DNA from: Glandiceps talaboti
Taxonomy: Eukaryota > Hemichordata > Enteropneusta > Spengelidae
DNA: 64,000 bases
Reading direction: 5' to 3'
Assembly: GCF_964340395.1 (NCBI RefSeq)
Contig: NC_135552.1
Location: 16,659,194 to 16,723,193, forward strand
This document shows positions 1-11,169 of this stretch, one piece after another (the first letter of the stretch is position 1; every line of letters begins with the position of its first letter). The position numbers and the translations under genes are program-made. Below the pieces are notes generated by a model. The model worked only from the letters and a program-made list of their open reading frames with translations. It was not told the DNA's origin and did not search any database.

Positions 1-271
1 TTGTACGGGTCAGAGATACTTCAAAGCCATAGAAGTGTGCACACAAGTAAGAAGAATGTCTTCAAGACACAAATACAGGCTGTAACATTTTGTCATTTAC
101 TTCTCATGACTTCACTTGACTGGAATTATTTTGTTGTGACTCGCTATCACTCGCGCTTATATTCCGTTCACTGGTCAAAAGCTCTTGGTATACCATCCCC
201 AGGGGGTGGTTTATTGCTTTAAATATATGGCTAATACTACATAATTTAACTATTTTGTATCACTTTTGTAG

Positions 272-3200
272 ACATTCTAGGAAAGCTGCTCAAGTCTGTT
301 TTCATCTGTTATAAAAATTGTCACTTACTGTCACAAAGTAAGAGACTCATCATCAGATTCTTCTCGGAGTTGGTCATCCACGGTAACCATGGTTACAAGG
401 AGTAAGTATAATCTTCTTCTATAATATAGATGTTAGTATTCAGAAAGGATTTTATAATTTTGTTCTTTCAATTAAAAAAAAATCTAATGTCACAATTCTT
501 GATTTACAAAAGGTTAAATATGCACTTTCAAATCTTAGAAAGAAACCCTACAGTACTTGACATGTGTTTTAGCCATGTTTGTTATTTCCGGCAAGACTTT
601 TATCGGAAAATACATCATTATTAATTTCTTTGAATGTCTGTTTTTCACAGTCAACCAATATTAACCAAATGGCTGCAAGGATTGCCAAGGTTACTACTAG
701 ATCTAAAGAACCAAGCCATAGCAACGACCAATGAAGTACTGCATGTTATCAATACCGCAGCTCTACAGAGATGTCAACCTTTGCTGCAGAGTCTCCAACT
801 AAATATTGACAAGATTTTTGGTAAATAGCATTCATGTAATCCTATTTCATCACTTTATATTACCAATTATTCTGTTTTATTTTTACGATCAACATTTCAG
901 AGATATATCGTTAAAAACATTTCCACTTTTCAATAAACCCTAATCCATAGATATACTATGCTGTCCAGTATTTGCATATTATCAATGTACTTTTCAACTT
1001 TATGTAGTGATGTAGATTTCAAATACATGTAATTGGTGCTGGTCATGTACATTTCAAGATGTATTTCTAATAAAGTTCTCCATACAGTAGTAGTCTTTTT
1101 CTGTTAGATCTATCATTTCGACTAAAGTGGATTTCTACTGCTGTGCTATATCACAATGCCACAAAGGCATGGTAACCAGTAATGAATCGACTTACTCGTA
1201 AATACATACTTCCATTAAAAAGATATCGGATAATCTCTAGTAATGTACAGAACGGTTATTGAGCATCATGCTACTTGACAGAGCAATTATGTCCGTGGAC
1301 TGAACACAAATAACTAACTAACTAACTGAGTAGTGTATATACAGTACTTTGTAGACATTCAAGTTTTCCCTCCTGTAATTTAACAATGCAAAAATCCAAT
1401 ACACACATTTCAAGTATAATACATACTCTATAGACTTTTACACTGCCCTACTTTGTGTGGTACCAGTATCAAGAATTTCTTTTGTCAAAAAAAAAAAAGT
1501 TTTAGTTTGTGTCTATGTTATTTGTTCAGTCACCATTTCATAGGTAATATATGTTTTTGTGCCTGCAGATCATACGAGTGGACTGCTACTGTCCTTACCT
1601 AACAATCACCAGCGACAGGTCATAGAATTTCTGAATCACGTACCCATTGTTACCATGGAAACTTTCCAGAGTCTGACAAGCTGTTGCCATGACAATAGAC
1701 TAGATGCTACAAACGTCACTTACATGCTTCATATACTGATTGCCAGGTAACATGTACTATATTTCATAACAACTTTAATAGCTATCATGTGTTATTGGTA
1801 TATAGACATACAATTTCTAATTAGTAGTCCACAATATTAAAGGGACACATTCTGTAGATTTTATGATTTTTGGTTTCATTCTGAAATATCCCGATTATAT
1901 AATTTCAAGTACTACAGTATGTTGAATAATGTCCAGTAACTGGTAGAACTCTCTCACCAGATAGCCAATGTTGTTGGTATTGTTGTGGAAACCACTTTGA
2001 AGAAGTACTGTAGTTGATACACCCATGGCTTATAAACCTGTACTGTTGATGTTTTTGTCAACAGAATCTTAAAATGTCAATGTGCAGTTTACAACCATGA
2101 TCATGGTTTTTGTTTTCAGATATCTGAGGACAAACTCTTCACCTCAGACTACAGCAAACCAATCTCAAGTACCATTTCAGACAGAAGATTTTGTTAGGTA
2201 TCTTTTTTCAGTTCTCATAGGTAAGGGCATTCCATATCTGATGCATGAACAGATTAATTATCTTTGAAATGTTGATAAACAGCCCAAATACTTCTCTTTA
2301 TCTTTCAAATGTTGATATATTTATGTTGATTTAAGGTTTGTTCAAATATCCCACAAGCACCAGAAACATACATGTACTGCATTTCAATGTACTCGTCTAT
2401 TTCAAATAAAGTTTGACACATTCTTGTCAACCCAGGGGAGATAGACAGATTTTTATCTCAAAATCTTGTAATCTACATGTATATTCCCCCTGCCCACAAG
2501 AAAAAGGAACTTAAAAGAGAGTATTCTTATGCAGCCATGGGTCATTGATTCAGTTTGTCTGTCTGTCTGTCTGTCTGGCTATTTGTTCATTTGTTCATCT
2601 GTCTGTATCATTCAGCCTGTTTGTCTGTCTGTCTTAAAGACGATGTCAGTGCAGTAATTATTGTCACATATTTCATTAGAGTTGAAAATTTCACAGGATA
2701 ATTAAGACAGTTCTATCTGTGTGTCTGTCTGTCTGTCTGTCTTTCTGTCTGTCTGTCTGTTTGTCAGTGTATTTGTCTATTACTATAGCCCTTCAATGTG
2801 TTTACACCATGTTATAATCAATTTCTGTTTCATGTAACTCCTACAGGGGTTTCACAGTCTGACTTACAGCAGCTGACATCCCATAGTGGTGATGCAACCC
2901 AGACATTGATAACATCATTACCACTGTCACAGTGTACAATTCAGATACGAACACAGAGTCCTGAATCTTTCAGAAGACATACACGCATCACGAAGGTAAC
3001 AGTATGATAAAACATGTGAATTCAATGTAAAAACCAACTATAGCTAGCATACATATCTAGTGTGTGATACAACATATTTTTCAGTACCAAGACCTATGGT
3101 TGCTAACAGAGGATGGTGCCTACCTCAATTTTCTAGACTGACTGTTTTTCTGTAGCAAGACCTATGACAGTAGTACCTGCCACTTATTTTTATGTGCCTA

Positions 3201-6200
3201 CTTTAAATTTTAACATAGATACACATTAGGCTGTTAGTATGGTCTCAATTTTAGAACCAAGGGTTTTATTTCAGCAGGTTTAAACTGCCCAATCTTTGAT
3301 TAGGATTAAAACTTGGTTGTAAAAAAAAAAAAAAAAAAAAAAACAGAAAAAGATTTACTGTTACAAAATAGCCATGTTGTAAACATACTTATTCAAAGCA
3401 ATGCGAGTGTTAGATACAGGGTATTTAAAATTGTTAAAATTTCTTCATGCATTTATCCAAGACTGTGGAATTCAAACATGGGGTTTAAGGTCAAAGATCA
3501 ATATATCCCACTTGCTACATAGAAGTACATGAACAACCCAAAATACTAGAGTTTGTCTTTTTCCAGGGTGCTGGCTGTTATCTCAATTGTACTAATAAAT
3601 CAATCTAATCTGTATGTCAGTAATAATGGTATTGTCTTTCCTTTGAAGGCTGTATGTGAGTGTTTGACTATGTTATCCACTAGTGATCAAGTCTGGCAAG
3701 TTATGGAGTCAGCGATAGCCAAATTACTGGTAAGGATGAAAATATCTCTATCTTGCCGACGAATCAAAAATAGTATTTGGAATCAAATTGATGGCATAGT
3801 TTTAAAATGAGTACACTCTCAATAGTTTACTTCCAAAACATTTCTGAATATTCCCAACTCCTAAAGAAATCTTGTTATTTTAACATACTAATGTATAACT
3901 CAGTGGAGAATATATATGTCTTCACTGGAAGGAATAGTGCCCAATGTTGTGAAGGCTGAGCAGTAAATACATACAAATTAAAACATTATGTATGTGTATG
4001 TTACAAAATAGAATTATTTGTCCATCATATTTTGCATCACATGATTCTTTTTCAAAGTACACTGCTGGAAACTTTTAACATGATATTTTTTTAAAGTCAG
4101 TTTTACTTAATATGGTATATAAATTAGCCATAAGGTATATAAATTAGCCATAAGGTATATAAATTAGCCATAGACATAAAAAAATAACTGTTTTGCTTTC
4201 TTTGTACAGGTGCAACATTCTCATCTCCCAGTGTCAACTGTCTACGCTGTTCTCTATTGCATCAACCATCTGTATCCTGGCAACAGGAGTTCATCCCTTA
4301 GCAACCAATTGATGTCTGATGATTTAAGACAGTCATCAGCAATGTGTTGTTTGGCGGCATTGTTCCACACCACTCAAATTTACAGATCGGGTTGCTATGA
4401 CGATGAGAGTTGGGAAATGACGTTGATGACTTTGGTGATCGGTATATTGACAGACATTGATGAAATATGGACAACGTTTCTGGAAAATACCCAGTCTACT
4501 TTAAGACACAGTAAGTTGTCAAGCTTTTTTGTAAGACTTTGATCCTGATGAAAACTGACCGTCAGGACAATAAACATCCTGAAGATAAAATATTGCATCT
4601 TTTTAATAACAGATAAATGTGATTATATCAACAAGTGTTCAACATTTTACAAAGATTTCTGTGTAATTTGTTTTCAGGTGATTTGAAAGCGGATCATGTG
4701 AGAGGCATCTGTCTGATTTTGGTGAAACTACTACAAACATCTTTACTGAGAGACAGACTAAGACAACATCACAGCCAGGTAGTAGAAGTGACACAAACAA
4801 TAATGGTACGTATCATTTTGTCTTCAGATATTCTTACATGGACAATTCTCTAGTGCTTCATGGGTTTTTCTTAGTCTAGAGGCTATCCATAGCTTTGATT
4901 CTAAAGATATCCTTCACCACGTCTAGAGGAACAAGGAGCTGAGATGAAATTAGAAATCCAAACAAAGCCACTCACACAGCAATTAACATCATACTTGAGT
5001 TATCAATCACAGAATTCTGCCTAATGCTACGTTAGTGTTTATTGGGGCAGTTGCATAATGTCCATATATGGTAAACATGCCTCAGCACTTTGATTTCTCA
5101 TAAATATGACAAATTTGATTTCATTTTCAAGTGCTTTTAATTTTGCTAACATTTTTACTGGTACCCAGAACTAGCAATTTAAGATTATGCAAGAAAGAAA
5201 TAATACCAGAGCTTCTGCTTTGAAAATTTTTTTTGTAAAAAATGCCTCCACAAATATATATCTTTGTTACCTACTTCCTCATATGTTAGTTCACAATCAG
5301 CTGAAATAATCTCCGCTCCAAAAAAGATGTACATCAAATTGGTAACATTTTCATAGTATTATAGAAATACAGGTACCATAAAAGACAAACACTGTACCAA
5401 CATACAAAAGTAACACAGATACAGGTACATGACGGCTGCTTAGCAAATATCAAAATCCTTTTCTGTTATCACACTTCTCCAATATTAATTTTAAAAATAA
5501 TTGATTATGCAAGGAAAAAAGAAAATAATACCAGACCTTCTGCTTCGAAAAAAAATTCTTTTCAACATATGCCACTGCAAATATATATCTTTGTTTCCTA
5601 CTTTCTCATATGTCTATCATGTGTTAGTTCACAATCACCCGAAATAATCTCCGCTCCAAAATAGATGTACATCAAATTGGTAACATTTTCATAACATTAT
5701 TATAGAACTGCAGGTACTAAAAAGACAAACACCATACCAACATACAAAAGTAACACGGATACAGATACAGGTACATGACGGCTACTTAGCAAATATCAAA
5801 ATCCTTTTCTGTTATCAAACTTCTCCAATATTAATTTTAAAAATTGATTAATTATGCAAGTGAGAAAATGATACCAGAGCTTCTGCTTGGAAAAAATTCT
5901 TTTCAAAATATTCCTCTGCAAATATATATCTTTGGTACCTACTTCCTCATATGTTTATCATTATTTTAGTTCACGATCAGTTATCAAACTTCTCCAATAT
6001 TAATTCAAATATTAATTGGTGTTGCCTATAAAATGGGAAAATTTTCTTTCCTCGCAACAATAGTTGTATAAAAACACATACATTCATGTTGTGTACTTGT
6101 TAACTACTCTCCAGCTTTTTTTCCACTTTCATCTAAAAAAAAAAATCCGATTATATTTTGTGACATAGTCTTAATAGATGAATTTTCAATGTTTTATTTT

Positions 6201-6289
6201 TACAGGAACACCAGTATGCAGATATTAGTAGTCAATGGCTGACAGAGCTGAAATATGAAAGAAGTATTGCATTGTCTACACTGAAGTAG
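272..6289 (+). CDS. TEX10: TEX10 (Ipi1-family rixosome subunit), 3' part of gene
   Basis: Nine coding exons with matching phases: 272-401, 651-820, 1569-1746, 2120-2220, 2847-2995, 3649-3729, 4210-4510, 4678-4805 and 6206-6289 (stop TAG 6287-6289), about 440 residues. I recognise the C-terminal half of TEX10. The segment TKWLQGLPRLLLDL, followed by HVINTAALQRCQPLLQSLQ, matches the vertebrate SRWLAGLP and IHTAAA...LLKSLQ region, and the last exon (QWLTELKYE) matches QWLTDLHY. TEX10 is an alpha-helical, HEAT/ARM-like protein that acts with PELP1, WDR18, LAS1L, NOL9 and SENP3 in the nucleolus, in 60S subunit maturation and in silencing. The N-terminal Ipi1 domain lies left of the window, so the gene is partial here. 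Every intron is GT-AG. An out-of-frame AG at 3565-3566 precedes the acceptor at 3648; I chose 3649 because only that keeps the frame open. The family call is confident; exact edges are inferred from splice signals. Confidence 0.88.
2563..2765. repeat. TCTG-rich microsatellite
   Basis: Interrupted runs of TCTG/TGTC occur in the TEX10 intron between exons 2120-2220 and 2847-2995. Confidence 0.85.
4115..4171. repeat. 20-bp tandem repeat, three copies
   Basis: The unit AAATTAGCCATAAGGTATAT is repeated almost three times within a TEX10 intron, ending about 40 bases before the acceptor at 4209. Confidence 0.9.
5184..6005. repeat. About 320-345 bp tandem repeat, 2.5 copies
   Basis: Three copies start at about 5184, 5504 and 5851 in the last TEX10 intron. 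Each begins with ATTATGCAAG and runs through shared blocks such as ACCAGAGCTTCTGCTT and TACATGACGGCT. The third copy is truncated. Differences are scattered substitutions and small indels, so the duplication is not very recent. Confidence 0.88.
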
Positions 6290-6410
6290 CATGGATTTCA
6301 AAGCTACATGTAGTACTGATGCAGTGTTGTGTATAATTGTCACTTTTTAGAATGTGTACTTTCAATATTGTGAGGACATTCATTGTGATTCTTTACTCCA
6401 GTAGAAGATG

Positions 6411-6416
6411 AATAAA
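6411..6416 (+). terminator. TEX10 poly(A) signal
   Basis: A canonical AATAAA lies 122 bases after the TEX10 stop codon. It is the first such hexamer downstream and precedes a repeat element that begins at about 6483. Confidence 0.6.
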
Positions 6417-6482
6417 ACAATAATGTAACAAAATGTATTCTTTACATTTTCACATATTTTGGCTTTTTAAAGATGGGATGGC

Positions 6483-6835
6483 TTAAAGGGGAATGCCACT
6501 CCAGGAAATAGAGATATTTTCATAAACTTTGAGTTTTGGAGAGTCATTTCAGTTTTGTATCACCTACATTACACGCAATTTCAAAGAAACATCAAGTTGA
6601 AGTTGTTCCTTGTTTGGAGATCTTTGCAATGAATATTCATGACTCCTAAGTGCTTATTACCTTCAGTGAAACCATCATGAATATTCATTGTCCAACCATT
6701 GCATAAAAATTTCTACTGACTCCCATGAAGCAATGTGGCTCACTAACAAAGATCTCCAAATGAGGCATACATACAACTTGATGTGTCTCTGGAATGACGT
6801 AGGTGATGTATAATCATGAAATTAAGATAAAATAT
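6483..6835. mobile_element. TTAA-flanked MITE copy A, right end decayed
   Basis: Starts with TTAA then AGGGGAATGCCACTCCAGG, and carries GGAGAGTCATTTCA and ATCACCTAC as in the complete copy at 50428-50881. The right arm is present as an inverted match (GTAGGTGATGTATAATCATGAAAT), but the right terminus is lost. It lies just downstream of the TEX10 poly(A) signal. Confidence 0.7.
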
Positions 6836-6849
6836 ACTTTTATTGTCCA

Positions 6850-7140
6850 CTAAACATGGAAATTTGCCTTTGGCACCAGGCGATAAAAACAATGAAAACA
6901 CTTACAAAGACAAACAAACGAACAATCTTGCAATTGCAAACAGTTACTCTCCGGGACCCAAATTCTTGCAAATACCTTTATTTTCTGGAGTGAAATTCTC
7001 CTTTCAAAATTGTAGGATACTACCGGGGTACATATAGACCCTGGAATGAGTCTGTGGATAGCATTGTATTTCCTTGTTAGTTGTTCTAAATGGAAATACT
7101 TGTGCGCCGCAGAAAATAAGGTTTTCAAGTTTTCAGCCAT
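6850..7140 (-). other. Open frame of about 96 codons, doubtful
   Basis: An ATG in a good context (AAAATGGCTG) opens a frame beginning MAENLKTLFSAAHKYFHLEQ. The N-terminal part looks protein-like. The later part is not convincing, and there is no recognised family. It lies between a MITE and an inverted repeat, so it may be part of a mobile element. It could instead be a first exon of an unrecognised minus-strand gene; I could not place a partner exon. Confidence 0.15.
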
Positions 7141-7239
7141 TTTTATTGAAGATGACCTTTCAGTTAGAATCTGTCAAAAATACAGGTGTTTCATGGCAGC
7201 AGCACACATCAAGTGACAATAAGATGTGAAAACCACAGT

Positions 7240-7378
7240 CACCTGTGGGCTAATATTCTATTCAAGGATGGTCATAACAAAAAATAATGACGATATTAGG
7301 TATTTACACAATTCAAAACATACCATCACCAGTGAAGTCTCTTTTCCAATGCAGACACTGATGACAGTACTTTTTGAA

Positions 7379-7427
<49 letters not shown>

Positions 7428-7480
7428 AATAACATCATTATTTTGTGTCCATCCTTGAATAGAATATTAGCTCACAAGTG
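7240..7480. mobile_element. MITE-like inverted repeat with poly(A) tract
   Basis: Arms at 7240-7271 and 7449-7480 are inverted copies of one another (CTAATATTCTATTCAAGGATGG is shared) with a few mismatches. Between them lies an A-run of about 41 bases (7386-7426). No coding potential; probably a small non-autonomous element. Confidence 0.6.
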
Positions 7481-8377
7481 CCTGTGCACACAAAGTAGAG
7501 TGTATAGTGTAAGGTCTATGGTATACCTTTGTCATTGAATCCAATTTATCTGTCAAAATGTTTGACAAAGATAAACAAAGTAAATACACAATCAGATAAC
7601 ACCTAAATAAATTAACATATCTCTGATCAAATGTACCAGTAGAGTTTAAATGTAAACAAAACTTGACAAAGAATGAACCAGATTCCCTCTTTATACCTGT
7701 AATGCTATTGAAAATATAATTCAATTTGCAAATCATTTGAAAAAAAAAGGACCTGAAAATTTATGCAGTTGAAATTCCTGCTAGAATAATTTAATGGAAA
7801 ATGTACTGGGTTTAAATTTTACATTTGACTATCTAAAAATCAATAAATGGAGTATATACTATAGTAGTTACCTTTGACCTTATAAGGTCAATGTGTGAGT
7901 GTCAGTGTAAAGGTTACCCAGTATTGCTTTCCAGATAAGATATTGTGGAATGATTCATCAAATCATAAACAGTGGAGGGGAATACTAGTAGTTATGGCAT
8001 AGCCTTCCCCGGGCCCCTCCATTGGATATGGTGCGTGCATGTCCTTATCTGTGCACTGTAGTAACACAGCATGTAAAATTACTGTCCATAAAACTCGCAA
8101 TATTGCAATGGGTTCACAAATTCTCGTAAGGATGCTCATTATTGGACAATGAACGCGAATTATTGATTGCACGTCAACCGATCATATACAATCTTGTGAG
8201 ACGCTTCAGGTTAGCCCCTAACATTTGCTGGGGTGGGGTGGTGGTTAGTGTTGGAAAGTTGCGATATGACCGCCTGGTTGACCGAAATGTCCATCAACAA
8301 TTGTAGTAGATTTTAATGCGATGATATAATATAAGCCCCCACAAATACTTTACTCTTAGCATACACGTATATCAATG

Positions 8378-8851
8378 TTATCTCTCCATTCGTGATACTA
8401 CAAGATTAAAGAGCAATTCTGCCAGTCGTTCAGGTTCATTCTTTGCAAGGTGCGGACTGGAAGGAATAAACTTGGTGAGTTTGTTGCTCCAAAACTTATG
8501 TTCATCAGCCGACATCTGTGGTACCAATTCACTGAAGAAATATCTATATACAAGTGCCATGTCCACTAAAACATCTTTCTTCAAGTTTTCCAGTGCATCT
8601 TTGACAATCTCGCACTTCTCTGTTTTGATACTATTGTGAATTTCCACACCGAGTTCTAAACACTGCCGAATGTTTTCAATGGTCGTCTCTGGGTTTGTAC
8701 TGTGACCCCCAAACTTGTAGACTTGGCTCCGAGCAAATAGTTGACGAAAATAGTCATTATACAAGATCAACAGCTTTCTTTCATGGTCTGGGTGTCGTCC
8801 CACCAACATACAACCAAATTGTGTCAACCGAAAGTTATTTGCGATCTCCAT
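8378..8851 (-). CDS. Unrecognised 157-residue helical protein, single exon
   Basis: The frame is open from ATG (8849-8851) to TAA (8378-8380). The protein starts MEIANNFRLTQFGCMLVGRH and ends NLVVSRMER. It is rich in predicted amphipathic helix (for example ENIRQCLELGVEIHNS and LVDMALVYRYFFSEL) with no signal peptide or membrane segment. The frame extends upstream without another ATG, so I take this ATG as the start. A five-codon upstream frame (ATG CGT ATA ACA TAA, about 8878-8864) precedes it. A variant poly(A) signal (ATTAAA, minus strand, 8312-8317) lies about 60 bases past the stop. I do not recognise the family. Balanced amino-acid use and length argue for a real gene, but an upstream non-coding exon is possible (AG acceptor-like site near 8890). 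Confidence 0.6.
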   Translation of the reverse strand: MEIANNFRLTQFGCMLVGRHPDHERKLLILYNDYFRQLFARSQVYKFGGHSTNPETTIENIRQCLELGVEIHNSIKTEKCEIVKDALENLKKDVLVDMALVYRYFFSELVPQMSADEHKFWSNKLTKFIPSSPHLAKNEPERLAELLFNLVVSRMER

Positions 8852-9289
8852 AATACCACAGTAGCAAATTATGTTATACGCATATCTACACACCTAACTT
8901 CACCAGTGCTAATAGTTGACTTCCGGGTTCATATTCAGTGCATGTCATTTGCACATTATCAAACTGATATACGCCACGCAAAGCTAGATCTACGGAGGCT
9001 GTAGGAAAACGCCACCGTGAGAACTGAACAATAGATATTTATAAAACTTATGATTCACATGCATAAATTATTTAATCGGAGTGTCACTAGAATTTTTCTT
9101 AAACGTTTCGTGTCGGTTTGTTTTTGATCTTACGCTAAACGTTTGTGATTTTTTTTTGTTGGTCATCATTTTATAAAGTCTAGATAGATTCTAGAAAATG
9201 AAAAAATAAAATCGAAAGACGGGTATGCACCATATTATTATCATATTGAGTGGACTATAAGGCGGGAATAGACCGACCATACCTCTGTG

Positions 9290-9412
9290 CCTGTGTCTGT
9301 GTCTGTGTCTGTATCTGTGTCTGTGTCTGTGTCTGTGTCTGTGTCTGTGTCTGTGTCTGTGTTTGGGCCTGTGCCTGTGTCTGTGTCTGTGTCTGACTGG
9401 GCCTGTGTCTTT
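9290..9412. repeat. CTGTGT hexanucleotide microsatellite
   Basis: Tandem TGTGTC units with a few variants. On the minus strand it reads as an artefactual His/Arg repeat. Confidence 0.9.
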
Positions 9413-9539
9413 GTTTATTGAAAAGGTTAATCTTTTATACATTGTGTACATCTATTTATAACGTAATAATCAAATTAATTTACCAGAAAATGTCAAAATT
9501 TAGTAAATCATGAATTAAAGGTTAGTCATATAATTTTTA

Positions 9540-9574
9540 AATTAATTAATTAATTAATTAATTAATTAATTAAT
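9540..9574. repeat. TTAA microsatellite
   Basis: Nine or so ATTA/TTAA units in an AT-rich gap between the two small genes. Confidence 0.85.
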
Positions 9575-9845
9575 CGTTGATCAATCAATTAATTAATTGG
9601 AATATACACGCAATTTGCAACATTTTATGCAAGCTAATTTTCACACACACTGACGCGACATCGACGAATGTTCAACCGAAAAATGAATCGATATTCGCCA
9701 TTAGTATATAAATTATACAATCATATAAACATCAAGAAAATGGTATATAGTTACGTTCATATTATCCGCACACTTGTGTGTCTGTGTCTGTTTTTCTCTT
9801 TCAATTCTGCCAGTCTCTGTGTGAATCTGTATATGTTTGTCTGTC

Positions 9846-9851
<6 letters not shown>

Positions 9852-9943
<92 letters not shown>

Positions 9944-9960
9944 TGTGCGCGCGCGCGCGC
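9852..9960. repeat. Compound (AT)n(GT)n(GC)n microsatellite
   Basis: TATATA, then TGTGTG, then GCGCGC in succession: alternating purine-pyrimidine DNA over about 110 bases, upstream of the gene at 10794. Confidence 0.92.
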
Positions 9961-10556
9961 CATATTTTAAACTAAAGAAATCGCAAATGAGGAACACCTT
10001 TGCTCTAGATTTGTAACAATAAGGCCGGATCAACCCCACTCCATTGCATACATCTACTCCAGCTTGTACCATATGTTACCATCATATAATGTTGATATTA
10101 TGCAACATAAAACGTAATTTGAATGCTTAGTATGTTAAACACTCAGACTGTTTTCAGGTGAAAAGTTCATCAATACCACCTGTTGATTCAGTCACTCTCA
10201 CCATTTTGTATAAGTTATATCCTGTCACAGAATACAGCTAGGTGTAGTCATGAAGTTTGATAGCAGACATTTTTTTTTTAAAAACCGCTTTTCAGCAAAC
10301 GTGATTTTTTTTAGTTTAATTTTGTCTGGTAATTAATTTATTCAATATGGTATTTGCATGTCGTTTTCGTGCGTGTATGATATTAGATCATAATATTAAT
10401 AGCTGGAATTGGATACATATCACCATATATAATTACCCGTTGAACTACGGTTTGAAATGTTTGGGTTTTTTTTCAAAACGTGGGATATCAATTCAATGTG
10501 TTTTTCCTTTCGTTTTACCTATTTCGAGACCAATTAATCATCACCATACAGCATGT

Positions 10557-10617
10557 CACGTGTACAGCTGTTATGTTGCAAAATGCTGGTATCATGGCAG
10601 TGTGTTTGTGACGTCAC
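10557..10617. promoter_or_regulatory. E-box and palindromic CRE upstream of 10794 gene
   Basis: CACGTG at 10557-10562 and GTGACGTCAC at 10608-10617 lie 235 and about 180 bases before the ATG at 10794. These match the consensus E-box and the full CRE/ATF site. Their position near the expected start of transcription suggests a promoter; this is inference. Confidence 0.4.
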
Positions 10618-10793
10618 AACGTAACCGGGCAATATTAACCGTGTCGGTTTACTCCGATCGTTTCCTTTGTTGACAGATGGGGACCGAAGTTCAAAAGAAA
10701 AATCACTACGGCTCTTGACGCGATACAGCTAGGTCGATTTTACAGTTATCCAGACGACGCCGTGCTTTTAAGCTCGGGGATATACCTACAAAA

Positions 10794-11168
10794 ATGTCTC
10801 GACCACACACGAAAGATTTCAAGCTGGACGGTTTGAAGTTTGAGAAGCACACAGTTATGAACGCTTATCCTAAAAATATCCAAGCAAATAAAAATGTTAA
10901 GTGGTTGGTAACGGACCAAGACGGCGTAATGAAGGAGTTAGTGTTAAAGTCTCGACGGAGCAGTATTAATGAGGAAGCCACTGCCGTCTACCTGCCCAGA
11001 AAAATTGGAACAGCACGTGCAGATTTGGTGAATGACGATGATACATTCGTGGATCTGACAGAAATAGCTCGTATGGAAGGCGATTATTACCTAGCTGTCG
11101 ATAAAAACAAAGGAGAAGTGAACGCTGTATGGCTTGGGGCTCCACCGAGCACCAATGTCAATTCTTAG
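10794..11168 (+). CDS. Unrecognised 124-residue protein, single exon
   Basis: ATG (context AAAATGTCT) to TAG at 11166-11168. The protein begins MSRPHTKDFKLDGLKFEKH and contains NKNVKWLVTDQDG, a KSRRSS segment and an acidic DLVNDDDTFVDLTEIAR stretch. It is mixed alpha/beta in character and has no cysteine, signal peptide or membrane segment, so it is probably cytosolic or nuclear. The preceding 120 bases are relatively GC-rich, as expected of a 5' UTR, and CRE/E-box motifs lie just upstream. An AATAAA at 11958-11963 could end the transcript. The family is unknown to me. It might continue by alternative splicing to the candidate exon at 15857-15937, but I see no decisive donor. Confidence 0.65.
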   Translation: MSRPHTKDFKLDGLKFEKHTVMNAYPKNIQANKNVKWLVTDQDGVMKELVLKSRRSSINEEATAVYLPRKIGTARADLVNDDDTFVDLTEIARMEGDYYLAVDKNKGEVNAVWLGAPPSTNVNS

Positions 11169-11169
11169 C

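Noticed and set aside
1-222. Open frame at the left edge
   Set aside because: It does not resemble TEX10 upstream of the exon at 272 and has no donor at a suitable position; read as intron.
3567-3648. Upstream extension of the TEX10 exon from the acceptor-like AG at 3565-3566
   Set aside because: In the phase required by the previous exon it meets TAA before the conserved segment; the acceptor at 3647-3648 keeps the frame.
9191-9451. Minus-strand Arg-His repeat protein
   Set aside because: It is the CTGTGT microsatellite read in one frame.
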